Source of the DNA: Parapedobacter pyrenivorans
GTDB taxonomy: Bacteria > Bacteroidota > Bacteroidia > Sphingobacteriales > Sphingobacteriaceae
Direction of reading: 5' to 3'
Assembly: GCF_014636865.1 (NCBI RefSeq)
Contig: NZ_BMER01000004.1
Span: 434,001 to 498,000 of the forward strand
DNA length: 64,000 nt
Position numbers and translations under genes: made by a program. This document shows, in pieces, positions 1 to 9,710 of the stretch. Within the stretch, counting starts at the first letter, position 1; each line of letters starts with the position of its first letter. The notes beneath the pieces are model-generated. The model saw only the letters and a program-made list of their open reading frames with translations, was not told the origin of the DNA and did no database searches.

Positions 1-1
1 T

Positions 2-1099
2 GCCGCACTTTGCAATACCGGTTCAGAAGCGGTTCTGGGCGCGATGCGAATCGCCCGGACGGTAACGGGTCGTTCCACGATCGTGGCCTTTTCCAATTCC
101 TACCACGGCATTGTAGACGAAGTAATTGTGCGGGGCACAAAGAAGCTGAAGACCTTTCCCGCTGCGCCGGGAATTATGCCGGAGGCGGTACAGAACATGT
201 TAATCCTTGACTACGGCACCCCTGAGTCGCTGCAGATCATCAGGGAACGGGCTACCGAACTGGCTGCAGTGCTGGTAGAACCCGTGCAAAGCCGGCGACC
301 GGAGTTTCAGCCTGTCGAATTTGTAAGGGAACTACGCAAAATCACTGCCGAATCGGGCACCGCACTTATTTTTGACGAGGTAATCACCGGCTTCCGCATG
401 CATCTTCACGGGATGCAGCATCTTTGGGGCATCGAGGCAGACCTGGCCACCTATGGAAAGGTTGTGGGATCCGGTATATCCATCGGAGTCATTGCCGGTC
501 AACGGGCTTTCATGGATGCATTGGATGGCGGACATTGGGAATATGGGAATGACTCAGTGCCGGAAATAGGTGTTACGTATTTTGCAGGTACGTTTGTCCG
601 GCACCCATTGGCATTGGCAGCCACCAAAGCGGCGTTGGAATACCTGAAAGCTCAGGGCCCCGAGTTGCAGGAAAATCTTACAAAACGCACGAAGTCACTT
701 GCCGACGAATTGAATAAAATCTGCCAAAAATACCGGACCCCCATGTATATTGCACAATATGGTTCGTTATGGAAAGTGAAATACCATCAAGAATTTGCCT
801 ATAGCGAATTGCTTTTTGCTGCAATGCGGCTGAGAGGCATCCACATATTGGATGGATTTCCGTGTTTCCTGACCACTGCGCATACAGACGAAGATATCAG
901 GCAGATTCTGCACGTATTTGAAGGTAGTGTACATGAGCTGGTGAAGGCAGGCTTCATTCCTACGGACCTGGAGGACAATGCGGATTCCCTTCCCCCCGTC
1001 CCCTACGCCCGTCTGGGAAGAGATGCAAACGGGAATGCAGCTTGGTTTGTACAAGACGAGAAAAACCCGGGAAAATTTTTGCAAGTAGTTACATCTTAA
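2..1099 (+). CDS. C-terminal part of a PKS/NRPS-associated class III aminotransferase (partial, 5' end outside window)
   Basis: The reading frame is open from base 2 and ends at TAA 1097-1099, so about 365 residues are visible and the start lies outside the window. The visible part opens with the CNTGSEAV motif and continues through LIFDEVITGFR to ATYGKVVGSG, whose lysine codon (458-460) is the expected PLP-binding residue. These belong to the glutamate-1-semialdehyde aminotransferase-like AMT domains found in hybrid PKS/NRPS enzymes. The tail (PPVPYARLGRDANGNAAWF) resembles the linker that follows such AMT domains. In the family, AMT replaces a beta-keto group of a carrier-bound acyl chain with an amine. 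The NRPS gene begins 5 bp after the stop, so the two are surely co-transcribed. Upstream FAAL/KS/AT/ACP domains are expected but cannot be seen. A stand-alone aminotransferase is the alternative. Confidence 0.85.
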   Translation, partial: AALCNTGSEAVLGAMRIARTVTGRSTIVAFSNSYHGIVDEVIVRGTKKLKTFPAAPGIMPEAVQNMLILDYGTPESLQIIRERATELAAVLVEPVQSRRPEFQPVEFVRELRKITAESGTALIFDEVITGFRMHLHGMQHLWGIEADLATYGKVVGSGISIGVIAGQRAFMDALDGGHWEYGNDSVPEIGVTYFAGTFVRHPLALAATKAALEYLKAQGPELQENLTKRTKSLADELNKICQKYRTPMYIAQYGSLWKVKYHQEFAYSELLFAAMRLRGIHILDGFPCFLTTAHTDEDIRQILHVFEGSVHELVKAGFIPTDLEDNADSLPPVPYARLGRDANGNAAWFVQDEKNPGKFLQVVTS

Positions 1100-1104
1100 C
1101 CAAC

Positions 1105-4100
1105 ATGAATACAGATTTTTACAACCTAACACCGATTGACCACGATCCATTTTACATCGGTGAGATTGAACGAATTGTTCCTACTGCGGAAACACAACTG
1201 GAAATCTGGTTATCATGTGCCATCGGAGGTCGCGATGCCAGCTGCTCGTATAATGAATCCATATCCCTGAAGCTGGAAGGCACATTGGACTCGTCGATCC
1301 TGTACGAGGCATTGGATGAGGTTATCCAACGCCACGAAGCGCTACGCTATACATTTAGCGCAGACGGCAGGGAAATCCACGTGACGGCGCATAGCCTGAC
1401 GGAATTTCGCTACGAAGACATCACGGCCCAAACAGACCCGGCCCAGAAGCAAATTCTGAACGAATTCAACGGACGGGACGCAGCGGAACCTTTTGACCTG
1501 GCAGACGGTCCGCTTTTCAGGGTGTTTTTATTCAAGTTGGCGGAAGATGTACATTTGCTGCGATTGACAGCCCACCATATCATCTGTGACGGGTGGTCAT
1601 TCGGCATTATATTGGAAGAACTATCCGAACTCTATCGATCAGCGTTGGCCGGACGGCAGGCAGCACTTCCGAAGGTCGTTCCCATGTCGCATTACAACCG
1701 GGAAATGGAGACCTATGCAAAAAGTGAAGGTTATCAACAAACCCTTCGCTACTGGCTCGATAAATTTCAGGAGATACCTGAACCCCTTACCCTGCCGACG
1801 GACCGGCTCCGGCCGGAGGAACGTACCTACAAAAGCCGTAGGGATGATTTTGTCTTGGACGCCGCGCTCGTGCAGGGTATCAAACAACTGGGTGCAAGCA
1901 ATGGCCTCAGTCTCGTAAATACGCTGCTGATTTCCTTCGAAGTGTATTTAAGCCGGTTGACAGGACAATCCGACGTCGTCGTGGGTTTGCCCACGGCCGG
2001 ACAAGCCGCCACCGGTCATTTCAACCTGGTGGGGCATTGCGTAAATCTTCTCCCCATCCGGAGTTCGATCGTTTCTTCAATGCCATTTATCGAACATCTG
2101 AAGCGCAGAAAAACCCAATTGCTGGATGATTATGATCATCAGTTATTCACATTCGGAACCCTGCTCAAATCATTGAAAATAAAACGGGACAGCTCTCGTG
2201 TTCCTTTGGTTCCGATTGTTTTCAACATCGATATGGGGATGGATGGCAATGTGTCCTTTCCCGATATAAAGCATACATTGATTTCCAATCCGCGGGCGTT
2301 TGAGAATTTTGAGATTTTTCTGAACGTGACCGGATCCCGCGATAAATTTGTGCTGGAATGGTCCTATAACACTCACCTCTTTGATGCGGAAACCATCAAA
2401 AAGATGATGAATGATTTTGAAAGCCTGTTAAGCGCCGTCATTCAGATTCCATCCACACCGATCGGGAAGCTGAAAATTACGCATACGCAGCATGCGGTTG
2501 AAATGCCGTCTTCAGCAGTACCTTTCAAACAGATTTATCCAAGAGAGACGCCATTTTTTAAACTGATCAGCGAGGCCGCACAACGTACACCGGGAAAATC
2601 CGCTGTTCGATTCGGATCGCAGCGCCTGTCCTACACGGAGCTGGACGAGCGTTCCAATCAGTTTGCGCATTACCTGCGGCGGCAGGGAATCACCCAGGGT
2701 GACATCGTCGGAATCGCTGTAGACCGATCCGCGGCGCTTCTGGTTGCCCTGCTTGGCATCGCCAAGTCTGGAGCGACGTACCTACCCCTGGATCCGGAAT
2801 ATCCCATTGAACGGATCACCTATATGCTGGATGATTCCGGTGCCAAACTACTTATTTCCAACCAGAAATATATTGGCTCATTCACAACCCAAGCGCAGAA
2901 AATTCCGCTTGAATCACTTGAGCGCGAAAGCTCGCACCTGCCGCTCCATGCACCGGAAAACCATACCAACGGTGATGATCTGGCCTACATACTTTATACA
3001 TCCGGCTCTACCGGCAGGCCCAAAGGTGTGGAAATTGAACACCACAGCCTCACCAACTTCCTGCTAAGCATGCAGCAGAAACCCGGAATGACGCCGGAAG
3101 ATCGTTTACTGGCGGTTACCACGATATCGTTCGACATCGCCGGACTGGAGCTGTACCTGCCGCTGATCACGGGTGCGGAACTGATCCTCGCCGATAAAGA
3201 ATCGGCAAGAGACGCACGGAAACTGCTGACGCTCATGGATACCGAACAGGTGACGGTTATGCAGGCCACTCCTGCAACTTGGCGTATGCTGATTCACGCG
3301 GGATGGGATACGAAGAAATCGATTAAAGTGCTGTGCGGAGGTGAATCGTTACCGAAAGACCTTGCCGAGCGGTTGATGCAGCTCGGCGGCGAGGTATGGA
3401 ATATGTACGGACCCACCGAAACCACGATCTGGTCGACCATAAAACAGCTTCGCACCCACGAACTGAATACCATTACGGTAGGCACTCCTATCGCAAACAC
3501 CTCGGTATATATCCTCGACGAACAATTGAACCCCGTTGCGCACGGCGAGACAGGACAGCTGTTTATCGGTGGCGAGGGGGTTGCCAGGGGGTATCATGGC
3601 CGGCCTGACCTTACCCGGGAACGCTTTGTACCGGATCTGTCGGATTCCTCAAAACGGATGTACGCTACCGGCGACCTTTGCAAGGTTGCCGAAAACGGTG
3701 AAATCATCTGCCTCGGCCGGATGGACCATCAGGTCAAAATCAGGGGATATCGGATTGAACTGGGCGAAATAGAACACCAGCTGTCCAAACAGCCCGGCGT
3801 TAAGGAAGCGGTGGTTGTCGCCCGGGAAGATACGCCGGGTGATCAGCGCCTAGTGGCTTATGTGATCCCCGAAGCGGTCAGTGAGCCAACTGAACAATCC
3901 GTAACGTGGAAGGATAAATGGGATAACATTTACCATCAGGGAATCAGCTCGGAAGCCGGTCTGGATCTTTCCGAGCAGAATCTCGACGTAGCCATCGTAG
4001 AGCAACTGGGCAATCAAGCCGATGACCTGAAAGAACAAACGGCGGAATGGCTGAGCAGTTCGATAGACCGTATCAAGCGATTGGCACCCAGACGGATTTT

Positions 4101-7100
4101 TGAGGTCGGAAGCGGAGCGGGCCAGGTCATGTTTGAGTTGGTTGCCGGAGCCGAACAGTATATCGCTACGGATTACGCCGAATCGGCCATCCAGAAACTG
4201 CAGGAGAAAATCGACGCCTCGCCCGGCACCTTAGGTCATGTTCGGGCCCATGTAGCCCCAGCAGATGATTTCAGCTGCCTCAATGGACTGAAACCCGACC
4301 TTGTGCTTGTGCACAGTGTGGCTCAGTATTTTCCTGATATGGATTACCTGGTAAAGGTAATCAGCGGGGCTGCCGACCACATGGACCGGGGGTGTATATT
4401 CCTTGGCGATATCCAGGGCAAGAACACCCTGCCCATTCACCATACGGCTGATCAGTTACACCGGACAAAAGATACGGCAACAATTGCCGACTTCAGGAAA
4501 ATCATCGCCAACCGGTTGCGACTGGAGGATGAACTGACCATAGATCCGGCATTCTTCTACCGTCTTCCGGAACTGGTACCTCAGATCACGGGGATAGATG
4601 TGCAATTGCGCCGCGGAAAATTCATCAACGAAATCACCAAGTACCACTATGATGTATGGCTCTACATCAATGGCAACCAAGAGCAAGCAGCGGGTGTTCG
4701 CCGCGAAACATGGCAGTCCATTGAACATACCAAACAGCTTCTGAGCCGGCATCGGGGCGATACCCTGGCTATCCAAGGCATTCCAAACCTTCGTACCGCG
4801 CGGGACCTGACCATTATGGCCCGCCTGCAGGGATTGCAAGACAGTGATACCGTGGGTATGCTGAAGGAACGCATGGAACAAACTGCTAGTCAGGAAAGCG
4901 TGGATCCGGACGTGCTGTGGGACATGGCCAGCCGATACGGTTACCGAGCACACGTACGGTGGTCGGCGGATGGTACCGACGGCCTATTCGAAGCTGTGTT
5001 TATTATGGAATCGGCCGAGCAACTGCTCCCCCCGCCCCCCGCTTCGGTCGACAGTCCTGCTTCCATCCGAGAGTTTATCCGCATCCCGGGCAAAACAGAA
5101 GCGACAGTCGACAATGGCCAATTGGCGAAATGGAAATCGGACCTGCGTCATTCATTACCGGATTATATGTTGCCGAATGACTGGGTTGTACTTGACCGGT
5201 TTCCGCTAACGGAAAACAATAAAATTGACCGAAAGGCGCTTCCAAAACCCGAAAAGCAAGTTTCTAACGAACAGCCAGACCACCGGGCAACGTTGTCGGC
5301 GAATGAAAAACTGATTGCGGACATCTGGGCCAAGGTATTAAAAATCAACGAAGTGAACCCAGACGACGATTTCTTTGAACTGGGCGGGCATTCGTTGCTC
5401 ACCGTTGAGGTAATGACCCTTATCGAGCGGGCTATCGGTGTCTCTTTACCGTTAACCAGTATATTTAAGTATTCGGTCTTACGCGATTTCGCCAAACTCG
5501 TCGCACCCGAGGAACCTTCAGCTGAAAATAAGTCGCCTGACGTTGATCTGATCCGTACGCCTGAGGCAGAAGTGATACAGGTGCTCCCCACCATCGAACC
5601 GCAGCGCGAAATCTGGGTGGCCTGTATGATGGGCGAACAAGCCGCCACTAAAGCTTACACAATCCCGTTTGCTATCGCGTTGTCGGGAGAGCTTGACGAA
5701 GACGCACTCCGCCGTGCGGTACAAAAGCTGGTGGAACGGCATGAAGCACTGAGAACTACGTTCAATGAAGATGGCTCGGAAATGCGGGTACACGCTGAAA
5801 TGATGATTCCGTTTATCCGTGAAGATATTTCTTCCCTTTCCGAACTTGATCAACAAAAATATCTTTCGGATTTTCATCAGGCTACAACAGAATTCGTTTT
5901 CGATTTCATCAACGGGCCTCTTTTCCGCACCACGCTGATCAAACTGGATGACACGGAGTACCGATTAATGCTCTCGGCACATCACATCATCTGCGACGGT
6001 TGGTCTACAGCCGTAATTGCAGAGGAATTGGGTGCACTGTACAGTGCTCATCGGAACGGTAAGGAGCCCTCCCTTGCTCCTGCACCGAAACTGACCGACT
6101 ACATCGCCCAGAAACATCGATTTTACGAAAGCGATACCTACCGGGAAGCAGGGGATTACTGGCTCAGAAAATTTCAGCATGATATTCCCGTGCTAGATCT
6201 TCCCGTTGATTCGGTAAGACCTGCGGTACGCACCTACCAGAGTCGCCGCTCACTTTTTTTAGTCGATGCACCAACAGTAGCATCTTTCCGGCAAATGGCA
6301 AAAAAAACAGGAGGAAGCACGGCCATTAATCTGATGGCACTTGTGGAAATCTTACTTTACAGACTCACCGGATCTCCCGATATTGTTTTCGGGCTACCCG
6401 TTGCCGGACAACTGGAAGCTGCCGAAAACCATGGATTGATCGGGCATTGCGTAAATACCCTGCCGATTCGAAGTGAGGTGTCGGGGGGCCTTACGTTTGA
6501 ACAATACCTAAAGAAACGGAAGGTCGAAATTATTAACGACTACGATCATCAGCAGTATACTTTCGGCAGCTTGGTACAGCGGCTAAATATGGTGCGGGAT
6601 TCTTCACGCATTCCGCTGATACCGTTTTTATTCAACTATGAAGCCAAATCAACTGACACTGTGCAGTTTGCTGACCTGACGCACAGTTTCATTACCCAGG
6701 AACGGTTATACGACAACTTCGAAATCGTATTGAATGCTTCTGATGTCGATGAGGGATTGCTGTTTTCGTGGGTCTATAACAAGGGTCTGTTTTCTCCGGC
6801 CTCTATTGAGGGGTTCCAACGGAAACTGGCACGTCTATTGGAAGCTGTGAGCAGCAACCCATCGCTGTCGATAGACGAGCTTCCCTTCTATGATGAAGAG
6901 GAACTGAATAGAAAGAAACAGGCCTGGACAGCGGAGTATACCGAAAAGGCGATCGATACAACCATCCAGCAACTTTTTACGGATAGTGTTCAACGGTTTC
7001 CTGAACATCCAGCCTTATTTTTCGAAGGTCAATCGCTATCCTATAGCCAACTGGACAAACGGGCAAACCAACTCGCCCATTTACTCATTGAAGAAGGCGT

Positions 7101-9594
7101 CCTTCCGGGCGACCATGTGGGTATTGCGCTCGAACGGTCCATGGAGCTCATCGTGGCCGTGCTTGCCATCCTTAAAACCGGGGCGGCATATGTGCCGTTG
7201 GATTTGTCTTTTCCTGAAGACCGGCTGGCAACGATCATCGGAAACGCAAACATCAACTGTTTGCTGACCTACCGGAGCAACGAACACAAATACCCGGAAG
7301 AGGTGTTATCGCTATACACCGAAGAGTTGATTCCGAACCTGAAATCATTGCCGGACTCAGCTCCTGAAGTGGAAGTTTCGGGTAATCATACGGTATACAT
7401 CTTACACACTTCCGGATCAACAGGCCAACCCAAAGGAGTTTGTCTGGGAGATGAGGCCTTAACAAATCTTCTGCTCTGGCAGCGCGAACAATCGGCAGCG
7501 AATGAACAAACACGTACGTTGCAATTTGCTCCGGTCACTTTCGACGTATCTTTTCAGGAAATCTTTGCTACCCTTACGACTGGAGGCTGTCTGTACCTGA
7601 TTCCCGAAACGCTTCGGCTAGATATCGATTCTTTGTTGGAATACCTGGATCAAAATCAGATAAGCCGTATTTTTCTGCCGTTCGTTGCACTGAATGCGCT
7701 AGCCGAGCAAGCTTACGAAACACGCAGGTACCCGAGGTTCCTCACGGAGGTGATGACCGCAGGCGAACAGCTCAAAATCACGCCTCAGATCATTAACTTA
7801 TTTGAGAAGCTACCTCAGGCCAAGCTATACAATCAATACGGGCCCACAGAGGCACATGTGGTGACTGAACTGGAGCTTGTAGGCGATCCCAATCAGTGGC
7901 CAAATCTTCCCAGCATCGGAAAACCGATTTACAATACCCGGATACTGATACTGAATGAACAGCTGAATCAGGTGCCCCCGGGAGCCGTCGGTGAATTATG
8001 CATTGCGGGGAAGTGCCTCGCCGAGGGGTACCTGAACCTACCCACGCTTACCGCTGAGAAATTCATCACATGGACAGGTCCGGACCAGGAAGCCATACGA
8101 ATTTACCGTACAGGCGACCTTGCCCGGTGGCTTCCCGATGGAAACATCGAGTACCTCGGACGCAACGACAGCCAGGTAAAAATCCGCGGGTACCGGATAG
8201 AGCTTGGTGAGATAGAAGCAATACTGAGCAAGAGCGATGATATCAAGCAAGCGGTTGTCTCGACGCAACCGGATAACCGCGGGATTGAGCGGTTGGTTGC
8301 CTATGTCGTACTGAACGGGCAACCGCTGGATATAAACCAGCAACGTACTTCTTGGAGGCACTTTTTACAACTTTCGCTTCCCGAATACATGATACCATAC
8401 GAATTTGTTGTACTTGAAAGCCTGCCCGTGACAAATAGTGGAAAGGTGGCCCGGAATGCGCTTCCGAAAATCACCAGTTTTTCAGAACACCATTCGGACA
8501 GCTATGTTGCGCCCACAAATCAGACGGAGCAACTGATCGCGCAGATTTGGGCAGATGTACTTGGTATCAATCGCGTCGGAATTCACGATAATTTCTTTGA
8601 ATTAGGTGGTTATTCATTAATTGCTGTGAAGGTGATGCTGGCCATCGAGAAAGCAACCGGAAAACGGATGCCGCTATCGGCCCTATTCGAAAATGCGACC
8701 GTTGCCAAGTTGGCCATGCTGGTTCAAGCCGGAGAGGAGAAAATCCGTTGGGATGCATTGGTTCCGATTCAGATAGAAGGATCGAAGCCACCGATTTACC
8801 TAGTGCATGGTGGTGGGCTGAATGTGTTGATTTTCCAGTCCATGGCAAAATACATAGACAGTGACCAACCCGTTTATGCCTTGCAGGCACTTGGCTTAAA
8901 CGGGCACGGTAAGTTGTTTGAAACCATTGAAGAGATTGCGGCGAAATATCTTGAAGAAGTGATAGACAACAACCCCGCCGGGCCGTACTTACTCGCGGGC
9001 TATTCGTTAGGTGGAAAGATAGCCTATGAAATGGCAAAGCAACTGTTAGCCAAAGGCAAAGAAGTTGCGCTATTGGGTATTTTTGATACCGTGGCAACCC
9101 AGCCTCCGTGTACAACGCAAATTTGGGCCAGGTTGGCCGAAAAAATAACCCGGCAATTCAGGAAAATTCCATTTTGGATCAGAACATTTAAAGAAAGTCC
9201 GGGGGAAGCGTTCGCTTATCAGCGGCTCATTATAGGCGAACGTCTGAAGGAAGTAATTCATGGTAAAGATTACGATGGTATGGAATCTTTTTCATTCAAT
9301 CCAGAGATTTTAATGACGTATATAAAGGCATACGACAATTATCAAATTGAGCCGATTGATCTGAAAATTGACTTATTTAGAGTGAAAAAGCGGTTATATT
9401 ACCTCGATGACCTTACCTATCTCGGTTGGGGAAAATTTGCTAAGCGAGGAGTGGATGTTCATGAAGTGCCCGGTGATCATAAAACGTTCATTCTTCCTCC
9501 CAATGACAAGGTTTTAGCCTCGGTTTTACAGCGATGCTTAACTATGAAGTCTCAGGTGATATCAAGCACTCAGCAAATAACTTTTCAGAAATAA
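1105..9594 (+). CDS. Dimodular non-ribosomal peptide synthetase, C-A-MT-PCP-C-A-PCP-TE
   Basis: A 2829-residue synthetase. ATG 1105 is chosen because it lies just after the upstream stop; the frame is open further upstream but inside the aminotransferase gene. Condensation domain 1 spans about residues 20-460, with HHIICDG at 157-163. Adenylation domain 1 begins near 480, with YTSGSTG at 631. A methyltransferase is inserted after core A8, about 930-1300, with SAM motif VGSGAGQ at 1001-1007 and a HSVAQYFP motif. Adenylation then resumes and ends at NKIDRKALP (Lys1373 region). Carrier 1 has its pantetheine Ser at 1430. C2 has HHIICDG at 1626; A2 has HTSGSTG at 2101; carrier 2 has Ser2504. The thioesterase has GYSLGG (Ser2634) and a likely catalytic His2792. 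Read by alignment to GrsA positions, A1 gives D-I-L-Q-C-G-M-I-W-K, close to glycine codes, and A2 gives D-V-Q-F-M-A-Q-V-V-K, proline-like. It probably extends the amino-acyl chain made upstream by two residues and releases it. Confidence 0.95.
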   Translation: MNTDFYNLTPIDHDPFYIGEIERIVPTAETQLEIWLSCAIGGRDASCSYNESISLKLEGTLDSSILYEALDEVIQRHEALRYTFSADGREIHVTAHSLTEFRYEDITAQTDPAQKQILNEFNGRDAAEPFDLADGPLFRVFLFKLAEDVHLLRLTAHHIICDGWSFGIILEELSELYRSALAGRQAALPKVVPMSHYNREMETYAKSEGYQQTLRYWLDKFQEIPEPLTLPTDRLRPEERTYKSRRDDFVLDAALVQGIKQLGASNGLSLVNTLLISFEVYLSRLTGQSDVVVGLPTAGQAATGHFNLVGHCVNLLPIRSSIVSSMPFIEHLKRRKTQLLDDYDHQLFTFGTLLKSLKIKRDSSRVPLVPIVFNIDMGMDGNVSFPDIKHTLISNPRAFENFEIFLNVTGSRDKFVLEWSYNTHLFDAETIKKMMNDFESLLSAVIQIPSTPIGKLKITHTQHAVEMPSSAVPFKQIYPRETPFFKLISEAAQRTPGKSAVRFGSQRLSYTELDERSNQFAHYLRRQGITQGDIVGIAVDRSAALLVALLGIAKSGATYLPLDPEYPIERITYMLDDSGAKLLISNQKYIGSFTTQAQKIPLESLERESSHLPLHAPENHTNGDDLAYILYTSGSTGRPKGVEIEHHSLTNFLLSMQQKPGMTPEDRLLAVTTISFDIAGLELYLPLITGAELILADKESARDARKLLTLMDTEQVTVMQATPATWRMLIHAGWDTKKSIKVLCGGESLPKDLAERLMQLGGEVWNMYGPTETTIWSTIKQLRTHELNTITVGTPIANTSVYILDEQLNPVAHGETGQLFIGGEGVARGYHGRPDLTRERFVPDLSDSSKRMYATGDLCKVAENGEIICLGRMDHQVKIRGYRIELGEIEHQLSKQPGVKEAVVVAREDTPGDQRLVAYVIPEAVSEPTEQSVTWKDKWDNIYHQGISSEAGLDLSEQNLDVAIVEQLGNQADDLKEQTAEWLSSSIDRIKRLAPRRIFEVGSGAGQVMFELVAGAEQYIATDYAESAIQKLQEKIDASPGTLGHVRAHVAPADDFSCLNGLKPDLVLVHSVAQYFPDMDYLVKVISGAADHMDRGCIFLGDIQGKNTLPIHHTADQLHRTKDTATIADFRKIIANRLRLEDELTIDPAFFYRLPELVPQITGIDVQLRRGKFINEITKYHYDVWLYINGNQEQAAGVRRETWQSIEHTKQLLSRHRGDTLAIQGIPNLRTARDLTIMARLQGLQDSDTVGMLKERMEQTASQESVDPDVLWDMASRYGYRAHVRWSADGTDGLFEAVFIMESAEQLLPPPPASVDSPASIREFIRIPGKTEATVDNGQLAKWKSDLRHSLPDYMLPNDWVVLDRFPLTENNKIDRKALPKPEKQVSNEQPDHRATLSANEKLIADIWAKVLKINEVNPDDDFFELGGHSLLTVEVMTLIERAIGVSLPLTSIFKYSVLRDFAKLVAPEEPSAENKSPDVDLIRTPEAEVIQVLPTIEPQREIWVACMMGEQAATKAYTIPFAIALSGELDEDALRRAVQKLVERHEALRTTFNEDGSEMRVHAEMMIPFIREDISSLSELDQQKYLSDFHQATTEFVFDFINGPLFRTTLIKLDDTEYRLMLSAHHIICDGWSTAVIAEELGALYSAHRNGKEPSLAPAPKLTDYIAQKHRFYESDTYREAGDYWLRKFQHDIPVLDLPVDSVRPAVRTYQSRRSLFLVDAPTVASFRQMAKKTGGSTAINLMALVEILLYRLTGSPDIVFGLPVAGQLEAAENHGLIGHCVNTLPIRSEVSGGLTFEQYLKKRKVEIINDYDHQQYTFGSLVQRLNMVRDSSRIPLIPFLFNYEAKSTDTVQFADLTHSFITQERLYDNFEIVLNASDVDEGLLFSWVYNKGLFSPASIEGFQRKLARLLEAVSSNPSLSIDELPFYDEEELNRKKQAWTAEYTEKAIDTTIQQLFTDSVQRFPEHPALFFEGQSLSYSQLDKRANQLAHLLIEEGVLPGDHVGIALERSMELIVAVLAILKTGAAYVPLDLSFPEDRLATIIGNANINCLLTYRSNEHKYPEEVLSLYTEELIPNLKSLPDSAPEVEVSGNHTVYILHTSGSTGQPKGVCLGDEALTNLLLWQREQSAANEQTRTLQFAPVTFDVSFQEIFATLTTGGCLYLIPETLRLDIDSLLEYLDQNQISRIFLPFVALNALAEQAYETRRYPRFLTEVMTAGEQLKITPQIINLFEKLPQAKLYNQYGPTEAHVVTELELVGDPNQWPNLPSIGKPIYNTRILILNEQLNQVPPGAVGELCIAGKCLAEGYLNLPTLTAEKFITWTGPDQEAIRIYRTGDLARWLPDGNIEYLGRNDSQVKIRGYRIELGEIEAILSKSDDIKQAVVSTQPDNRGIERLVAYVVLNGQPLDINQQRTSWRHFLQLSLPEYMIPYEFVVLESLPVTNSGKVARNALPKITSFSEHHSDSYVAPTNQTEQLIAQIWADVLGINRVGIHDNFFELGGYSLIAVKVMLAIEKATGKRMPLSALFENATVAKLAMLVQAGEEKIRWDALVPIQIEGSKPPIYLVHGGGLNVLIFQSMAKYIDSDQPVYALQALGLNGHGKLFETIEEIAAKYLEEVIDNNPAGPYLLAGYSLGGKIAYEMAKQLLAKGKEVALLGIFDTVATQPPCTTQIWARLAEKITRQFRKIPFWIRTFKESPGEAFAYQRLIIGERLKEVIHGKDYDGMESFSFNPEILMTYIKAYDNYQIEPIDLKIDLFRVKKRLYYLDDLTYLGWGKFAKRGVDVHEVPGDHKTFILPPNDKVLASVLQRCLTMKSQVISSTQQITFQK

Positions 9595-9614
9595 AAGTTA
9601 ATAGGCACGATAAT

Positions 9615-9640
9615 TTATTTTTAAAATAAGGTTTTTTTTT
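9615..9640 (+). terminator. Possible weak terminator after the NRPS gene
   Basis: An all-AT stem (TTATTT / AAATAA, loop TTA) at 9615-9629 is followed by GG and a run of nine or more T. It lies 20 bp after the NRPS stop. The T-run fits a Rho-independent terminator but the stem is weak. Confidence 0.35.
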
Positions 9641-9710
9641 ACATGTCTTGAAATAAGCCGTCAAATTTTCCGTTCTTTGATTGTGGTTGAACACTTTGAA
9701 CGAAAATTCA

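Noticed and set aside
767-1150. A 127-residue minus-strand open frame over the AMT and NRPS junction
   Set aside because: It is antisense to two clear coding regions and has no recognisable domain.
4456-4953. A 165-residue minus-strand frame inside the NRPS gene
   Set aside because: It lies fully antisense to the methyltransferase part of the NRPS and shows no protein-like motifs.
8567-9115. A 182-residue minus-strand frame near the NRPS thioesterase
   Set aside because: It is antisense to the PCP2-TE region, whose plus-strand reading is certain.
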